From NCBI GenBank assembly GCA_964527835.1, contig CAZGNV010000024.1:1-64000 (forward strand): a stretch of 64,000 nt of DNA, given 5' to 3'. This document shows, piece after piece, positions 59,928 to 64,000 of this stretch. Each line of letters begins with the position of its first letter. Position 1 is the first letter of the stretch. The position numbers and the translations under genes are program-made. Below the pieces are notes generated by a model. The model had not been told where the DNA came from, ran no database searches, and saw only the letters and a list, made by a program, of their open reading frames with translations. The stretch comes from JAFDCJ01 sp964527835. Lineage in GTDB: Bacteria; Desulfobacterota; Desulfobacteria; Desulfobacterales; JAFDCJ01.

Positions 59928-60848
59928 ATGAATATCATCACCACCATCGTGCCGATATTTGCCGTTATTCTGATCGGCTGGCTGGCACGCCGCCAAGGGT
60001 TTATGCCGGATGATTTTTTTTCTCCGGCCAACCGGCTGGTTTACTACGTGGCCATTCCGGCCATGGTTTTCAAGGCCGTCTCCGGAGCGTCGCTGAAAGT
60101 TCAGTTCAACAGCCTGGTGGTGGGCATCGCCCTGGCTGCGGTGCTGGTTGTTTTTGCCTTGGCCTGGGCTTTCGCTGCGACCCTGCGGCTCGGGCATCAG
60201 CAGCGGGGCACTTTCGTACAGGAGTCTTTTCACGGCAACCTGGGCTATATCGGGCTGGCGGTGGCCTATTACTACCTGGGCACCGAGGGATTCGTGCGCG
60301 CCGGCATCATTGCCGCTTTTATCATGATCTGGCAGAACCTGCTGGCGGTGATCGTCCTGCAGGTGAACTCCGAGGAAGCGACAGCGGCCGGCGGCTGGCA
60401 GAAGGTGGTGCTGAAGATCATCGGCAATCCCATTATTCTTGCAGCCATGGCCGGCATTTTGTTTTCTCTCAGCGGCCTGTCGATTCCCGCAGTCATCGGG
60501 CGTTGTCTGGACATTTTAAGCGATCTGGCCCTGCCCCTGGCCCTGCTGATCATCGGCGGCTCGCTGTCTTTTGAGATGGCGCGCCTGAGGCCGGTGATCC
60601 TGCTGCTGTCGGCAGCCATCAAGCTGATCGCCCTGCCGGCGCTGGGGTTCACTGCCTACCGCCTATTCGGTCTGGAGCCGGCCGATTCTCTTCCTGCCGT
60701 CATTTTGCTGGCATCTCCGAGCGCCACGGTCTCTTACGTGATGGCCCGGGAGATGAAAGGCGACGCCGATTTTGCCGTGGCGGCCATCTCCGCCAGCACC
60801 CTGCTGTCGGCTGTGACTTTTGCCTTCTGGCTGCATGTCGGCGGATAG
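59928..60848 (+). CDS. AEC (auxin efflux carrier) family transporter
   Basis: A 306-residue membrane protein with ten hydrophobic segments in a 5+5 arrangement. It starts at the ATG at 59928 (MNIITTIVPIFAVILIGWLARRQG), and SPANRLVYYVAIPAMVFKAV and FHGNLGYIGLAVAYYYLG are typical of the MleP/YfdV/PIN-like AEC family. The C-terminal half has PSATVSYVMAREMKGD, the conserved family end. Such carriers export or exchange organic acids such as malate or malonate. It is flanked by the metal importer and the TRAP transporter genes. Confidence 0.9.
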   Translation: MNIITTIVPIFAVILIGWLARRQGFMPDDFFSPANRLVYYVAIPAMVFKAVSGASLKVQFNSLVVGIALAAVLVVFALAWAFAATLRLGHQQRGTFVQESFHGNLGYIGLAVAYYYLGTEGFVRAGIIAAFIMIWQNLLAVIVLQVNSEEATAAGGWQKVVLKIIGNPIILAAMAGILFSLSGLSIPAVIGRCLDILSDLALPLALLIIGGSLSFEMARLRPVILLLSAAIKLIALPALGFTAYRLFGLEPADSLPAVILLASPSATVSYVMAREMKGDADFAVAAISASTLLSAVTFAFWLHVGG

Positions 60849-60929
60849 ACGAGCTTGCGACTTGGAGCGTTTTCCAGCTTCTTTTTTTCGGCGATAATAA
60901 AATCTTGTTTTTTTCCTGATTTTTAATAA

Positions 60930-60950
60930 TGATGAATTCGTAAAAAGTCG
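60930..60950 (+). repeat. Short dispersed repeat, copy 2
   Basis: TGATGAATTCGTAAAAAGTCG, nearly the same as 44938-44958. It lies in the gap before the TRAP operon. Confidence 0.55.
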
Positions 60951-61053
60951 CATTTTTTCGCTCCAAACCTACAGGAAGGAGGTGGTGCGTACAGCTGCCC
61001 GCGCGGGTGGCGGATTGGTTTTTTAATTTTTTCCGGATCAAAAGGAGGGCGCG

Positions 61054-62073
61054 ATGAAAAAGAAACTTATCGTTTTTTCAATCATATTCATGGGAGTCGT
61101 GTTTTTTTCATTGGGGGTTTTACCGACTCAGGCGGCAACTTATAAATTGACCTACAGTAATTTTTTCCCCCCCACGCATATCCAGAGCAAACTCGCCGAG
61201 GCCTGGTGCAAAGAAGTTGCGAAGCGCACCGGTGGGCGGGTTACGGTTGAATATTTTCCGGGACAGACACTGACCAAGGCACGGCAGGTCTATGACGGCA
61301 CGGTCGAAGGCCTGTCCGATATCGGCTTTTCCGTACTGGCCTATACCCGCGGCCGCTTTCCCGTCATGGCGGCGGTGGATCTGCCCCTGGGATACACCAG
61401 CGGCAAAGCCGCCACGGCCGTTGTCAATGCCGTCTATCAGAAATTTCACCCCAGGGAACTGAGTGACACCGAGGTCATGTATCTGCACGCCCATGGCCCG
61501 GGTCTGATTCACACCAAGGACAAACCCGTGCGCAAGCTGGAAGACATGAAAGGCTTAAAATTCAGGGGCCATGGTACCAGTGCGCTGGTGGTCAAAGCCC
61601 TGGGGGGCACCCCGGTTCCCAAACCGATGCCGGAAACCTACCAGATGCTTCAGAAAGGGGTGGTCGATGGGGCCGTTTATCCCCTGGAAGCCAACAAGGG
61701 ATGGAAGCTGGGGGAGGTGACCAACTATTGCACGGCTGACTTTTCCGCGGCCTACACAACCTCGTTTTTCGTGGTCATGAACAAGGATAAATGGAACGCC
61801 CTGCCGGCCGATATTCAAAAGATCATCCGTCAGATCAACAGGGAATGGGCCGTCAAGCACGGTGAGGCCTGGGACTCCAGCGACCGGGTGGGCACGGTCT
61901 ACTTTTTGAACCAGGGCGGGACCATTATCGGCCTGGATGCCAAAGAGGCCGCCCGCTGGAAAAAAGCGGTCGCCCCCATCATTGACGATTACATTCAGAA
62001 AGCAAATAAAAAGGGTCTCAACGGCAAGCAAATCGTTGATTTTACCATGCTGAAGTTAAAAGAATTGCAATAA
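61054..62073 (+). CDS. dctP: TRAP transporter solute-binding protein, DctP family
   Basis: A 339-residue exported protein behind an AAAAGGAGGG site. The signal peptide covers about residues 1-28. The mature protein reads as DctP: YKLTYSNFFPPTHIQSKLAEAW, EYFPGQTLTKARQVYDGTVEGLSDIGFSV, KPVRKLEDMKGLKFRG with the Arg that binds a carboxylate, then GGTPVPKPMPETYQMLQKGVVDGAVYP. It captures an organic acid in the periplasm and hands it to the DctQM permease. Substrate not predictable. Confidence 0.93.
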   Translation: MKKKLIVFSIIFMGVVFFSLGVLPTQAATYKLTYSNFFPPTHIQSKLAEAWCKEVAKRTGGRVTVEYFPGQTLTKARQVYDGTVEGLSDIGFSVLAYTRGRFPVMAAVDLPLGYTSGKAATAVVNAVYQKFHPRELSDTEVMYLHAHGPGLIHTKDKPVRKLEDMKGLKFRGHGTSALVVKALGGTPVPKPMPETYQMLQKGVVDGAVYPLEANKGWKLGEVTNYCTADFSAAYTTSFFVVMNKDKWNALPADIQKIIRQINREWAVKHGEAWDSSDRVGTVYFLNQGGTIIGLDAKEAARWKKAVAPIIDDYIQKANKKGLNGKQIVDFTMLKLKELQ

Positions 62074-62110
62074 TTATCAACTGTTGACGGCAAATCATCT
62101 GTAAACCCTT

Positions 62111-62147
62111 TTCCGGCCGCCGGACCATGCCTGTTTGGCGGCCGGAA
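62111..62147 (+). promoter_or_regulatory. Intercistronic hairpin between dctP and dctQ
   Basis: Perfect 11-bp G+C-rich stem TTCCGGCCGCC/GGCGGCCGGAA (62111-62121 with 62137-62147), 15-base loop, no T run. It probably protects the dctP message from 3' decay and lowers dctQM expression, as hairpins after binding-protein genes often do. Confidence 0.7.
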
Positions 62148-62228
62148 TCCGGGCATTCAACAATATCCTTATACCGGCCCGCTCATAAGGGCGGCAGAGG
62201 CGGCCAACCGGCGGAATTGAAGAAAGTC

Positions 62229-62717
62229 ATGAATGTTTTCTGGAATGTTTTTGACTGGTTGATGGACAAGCTGAAAATCATCGGCGCAGCCTGCCTGGTG
62301 GGGATGACGGGCCTGACCTGTGCGGATGTGGTGGGGCGGTTTTTCGGGCATCCCATATTTGGCTCAGTGGAACTGGTGGGGTTCATGTCCACCCTGGCGG
62401 TTGCCTTGGCGCTGCCGTATACCCACCAGGTTAGAGGGCATATCGGGGTGGAAATCGTCGTGCGCCTTTTTTCCAGGAGGACCCAGACCATCATCGATCT
62501 GTGCACCGGTGTTATCAGCCTGGGGCTTATGGGAATCATCGCCTGGCGAATGGCCGTTTATGCCGGGACCATGAGACAGTCCGGTGAAGTGTCCATGAAT
62601 CTGGAACTGCCTGAGTATGCCATCATTTACATCGTATCTTTTTGCTTCCTGATGTTTTCGCTGCTGCTGATCAGGGACATCCTCGGCCATATCAAACAGT
62701 TGGCAGGTAGAAAATGA
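62229..62717 (+). CDS. dctQ: TRAP transporter small permease, DctQ family
   Basis: A 162-residue membrane protein with four hydrophobic segments. I start it at the ATG at 62229 (MNVFWNVFDWLMDKLKII); the longer frame lacks support. The family motif MTGLTCADVVGRFFGHPIFGSVELVGF is clear. It pairs with DctM to form the sodium-driven importer. The stop overlaps the dctM start (ATGA). Confidence 0.88.
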   Translation: MNVFWNVFDWLMDKLKIIGAACLVGMTGLTCADVVGRFFGHPIFGSVELVGFMSTLAVALALPYTHQVRGHIGVEIVVRLFSRRTQTIIDLCTGVISLGLMGIIAWRMAVYAGTMRQSGEVSMNLELPEYAIIYIVSFCFLMFSLLLIRDILGHIKQLAGRK

Positions 62718-64000
62718 GTCCCACCCTGATCGGCACCATCGGTATCCTCTTGATGCTGGCTATTTTCATGACCCGCATGCCGGTGGCTTATGTGATGGCC
62801 CTGGTGGGATTTGCAGGCTTTGCTTTCATGATTTCCCTCAAAGGGGGGCTGAACCTCCTTTCGCGCAATATTTACGAAGCTTTTTCCTCCTACGGTCTGA
62901 CGACCATCCCGCTGTTTATTCTCATGGGTCAGTTCGCCTTTAACAGCGGAATCAGCCGGCGGCTGTATGACACGGCCTATAAATTTTTAGGCAGCACCCG
63001 CGGTGGGCTGGCGATGGCAACCGTGTCCGCCTGCACGGCTTTCGGGGCCGTGTGCGGGTCCAGCCCCGCAACCGCGGCCACCATGGCCACCGTCGGTCTG
63101 CCGGAAATGAAACGTTACGGCTATGCCGACGAGCTTTCAACCGGTGCGGTGGCCTCGGGGGGCGGACTGGGAATGATCATGCCCCCCAGCGTGGTGTTGA
63201 TCGTTTATGGAGTTTTGACCGAACAGTCCATCGGGGCCCTGTTTGTGGCGGGGATATTGCCGGCCATTGTCATGACCATTTTGTTTATTTTTTGCATTTA
63301 TATCCAGTGCCGCCTGGCGCCGGAACAGGGACCGCCGGGGGAAAAATTCACCTGGGCCCAAAAAGCCAGATCTCTAAGCGGCATGGGCGACACCCTGGCG
63401 GTTTTTATTCTGGTCATGGGCGGGTTGTTTTTCGGCCTGTTTACCCCCACCGAGGCCGCGGCGGTGGGCGCTTTCGGGGTGCTGGCCGTTGCGCTCATCA
63501 GGCGCCAGATGACATGGCAGGGGTTTGTCAAGTCCCTGTATGAAACCCTGCGCACCTCCTGCATGGTGATGTTCTTGATTGCCGGAGCCGTGGTGTTTGG
63601 CAAGTTTCTGGCGGTCACGCGCATCCCCTTCAACGTGGCCATCTGGGTGGGGGGGATGGATTTGCCGCCTTACATGATCCTGGCGGCCATCGTGGCGGTT
63701 TATTTCATCGGCGGGTGCGTCATGGATGCCCTGGCGCTGGTGATGCTCACGATCCCGATTTTTTATCCCGTGATCCTGGATCTGGGGTACGACCCCATCT
63801 GGTTCGGCGTCATCATCGTGCTGGTGACCCAGATGGGGGTGATCACTCCCCCGGTGGGCATTAACGTCTATGTGGTTTTCGGAGTCGCCCAGGGGGTGGT
63901 GGGCGGGGTGCCGCTGGAGTCGATTTTCAAGGGCATCGTTCCTTTTTTGATTGCGATCATCGTGGGCATCGTGTTGATGGTGGCTTTTCCTTGGATTATC
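62714..64000 (+). CDS. dctM: TRAP transporter large permease, DctM family (cut by window edge)
   Basis: An open frame of 429 codons from the ATG at 62714 to the end of the window with no stop. It overlaps dctQ by ATGA. It reads as DctM: FMTRMPVAYVMALVGFAGF at the start, SYGLTTIPLFILMGQFAFNSG, GAVCGSSPATAATMATVGLPEMKRYGY, GGGLGMIMPPSVVLIVYG, and late GVITPPVGINVYVVFG. About twelve membrane segments. The usual length is around 425-440 residues, so only a few C-terminal residues lie outside. It is the ion-coupled channel of the DctPQM importer. Confidence 0.93.
   Translation, partial: MSPTLIGTIGILLMLAIFMTRMPVAYVMALVGFAGFAFMISLKGGLNLLSRNIYEAFSSYGLTTIPLFILMGQFAFNSGISRRLYDTAYKFLGSTRGGLAMATVSACTAFGAVCGSSPATAATMATVGLPEMKRYGYADELSTGAVASGGGLGMIMPPSVVLIVYGVLTEQSIGALFVAGILPAIVMTILFIFCIYIQCRLAPEQGPPGEKFTWAQKARSLSGMGDTLAVFILVMGGLFFGLFTPTEAAAVGAFGVLAVALIRRQMTWQGFVKSLYETLRTSCMVMFLIAGAVVFGKFLAVTRIPFNVAIWVGGMDLPPYMILAAIVAVYFIGGCVMDALALVMLTIPIFYPVILDLGYDPIWFGVIIVLVTQMGVITPPVGINVYVVFGVAQGVVGGVPLESIFKGIVPFLIAIIVGIVLMVAFPWII

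Noticed and set aside
1..64000. CRISPR array or rRNA operon
   Set aside because: No regularly spaced direct repeats and no rRNA-like sequence were seen.

Overview
The window looks like a chromosomal segment of a sulfate-reducing member of the Desulfobacterota (Desulfobacterales-like). Three clusters point there: a complete Qrc menaquinone reductase operon (39403-44672), the siroheme-dependent (Ahb) heme pathway genes ahbC-hemB-ahbD (50561-53991), and system II (ResB/CcsA) cytochrome c maturation. There is no rRNA; one tRNA-Ala is present. No species call is possible from the sequence alone.

Layout. 1-13.1 kb is an accessory, strikingly A+T-rich exopolysaccharide block: an IS110 transposase remnant, a heparinase II/III-like protein, a deacetylase-like protein, GT4 and GT2 glycosyltransferases, a beta-propeller protein, a WecG/TagA-type glycosyltransferase, an intact IS5-type element that uses a -1 frameshift, a secreted beta-helix protein and a FemAB/GNAT-like acyltransferase. 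13.2-18.7 kb encodes exported proteins, including a minus-strand tandem of three secreted proteins. These have unrelated N-terminal modules (caspase-like peptidase, papain-like peptidase, ConA-like domain) but share a near-identical Cys-containing C-terminal module of about 115 residues. This tandem is the strongest candidate for an undescribed system. 19.3-29.3 kb is core: a response regulator, Smr, an IspH-UbiA fusion, CooT, DUF3842, NYN, ParB, ParA, an M48 protease with TPRs, an EF-G and a GerMN protein, then tRNA-Ala. 29.5-36.8 kb holds a PpiD-like chaperone, small zinc-ribbon proteins, a PiT/DUF47 phosphate pair, a UvrD-type helicase and a histone-H1-like protein.

37-45 kb is one bioenergetic unit. 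ResB and CcsA attach heme to c-type cytochromes and lie directly upstream of qrcABCD, whose first subunit is a multiheme cytochrome; a 52-residue membrane protein closes the operon. Then come murA, comEC, two unknown genes, the CBS/Ahb heme operon and a ClpX-like ATPase. 56-59.8 kb is a metal-chelate-type ABC importer with an FmdE-family protein, behind a good promoter and a leader ending in a terminator-like hairpin. An AEC transporter and a TRAP transporter (dctPQM, the last gene cut by the window edge) finish the window.

Several intergenic palindromes and short repeats occur (19.8, 44.9, 51.7, 60.9 kb). All identifications come from reading motifs in the translations; no database search was run.
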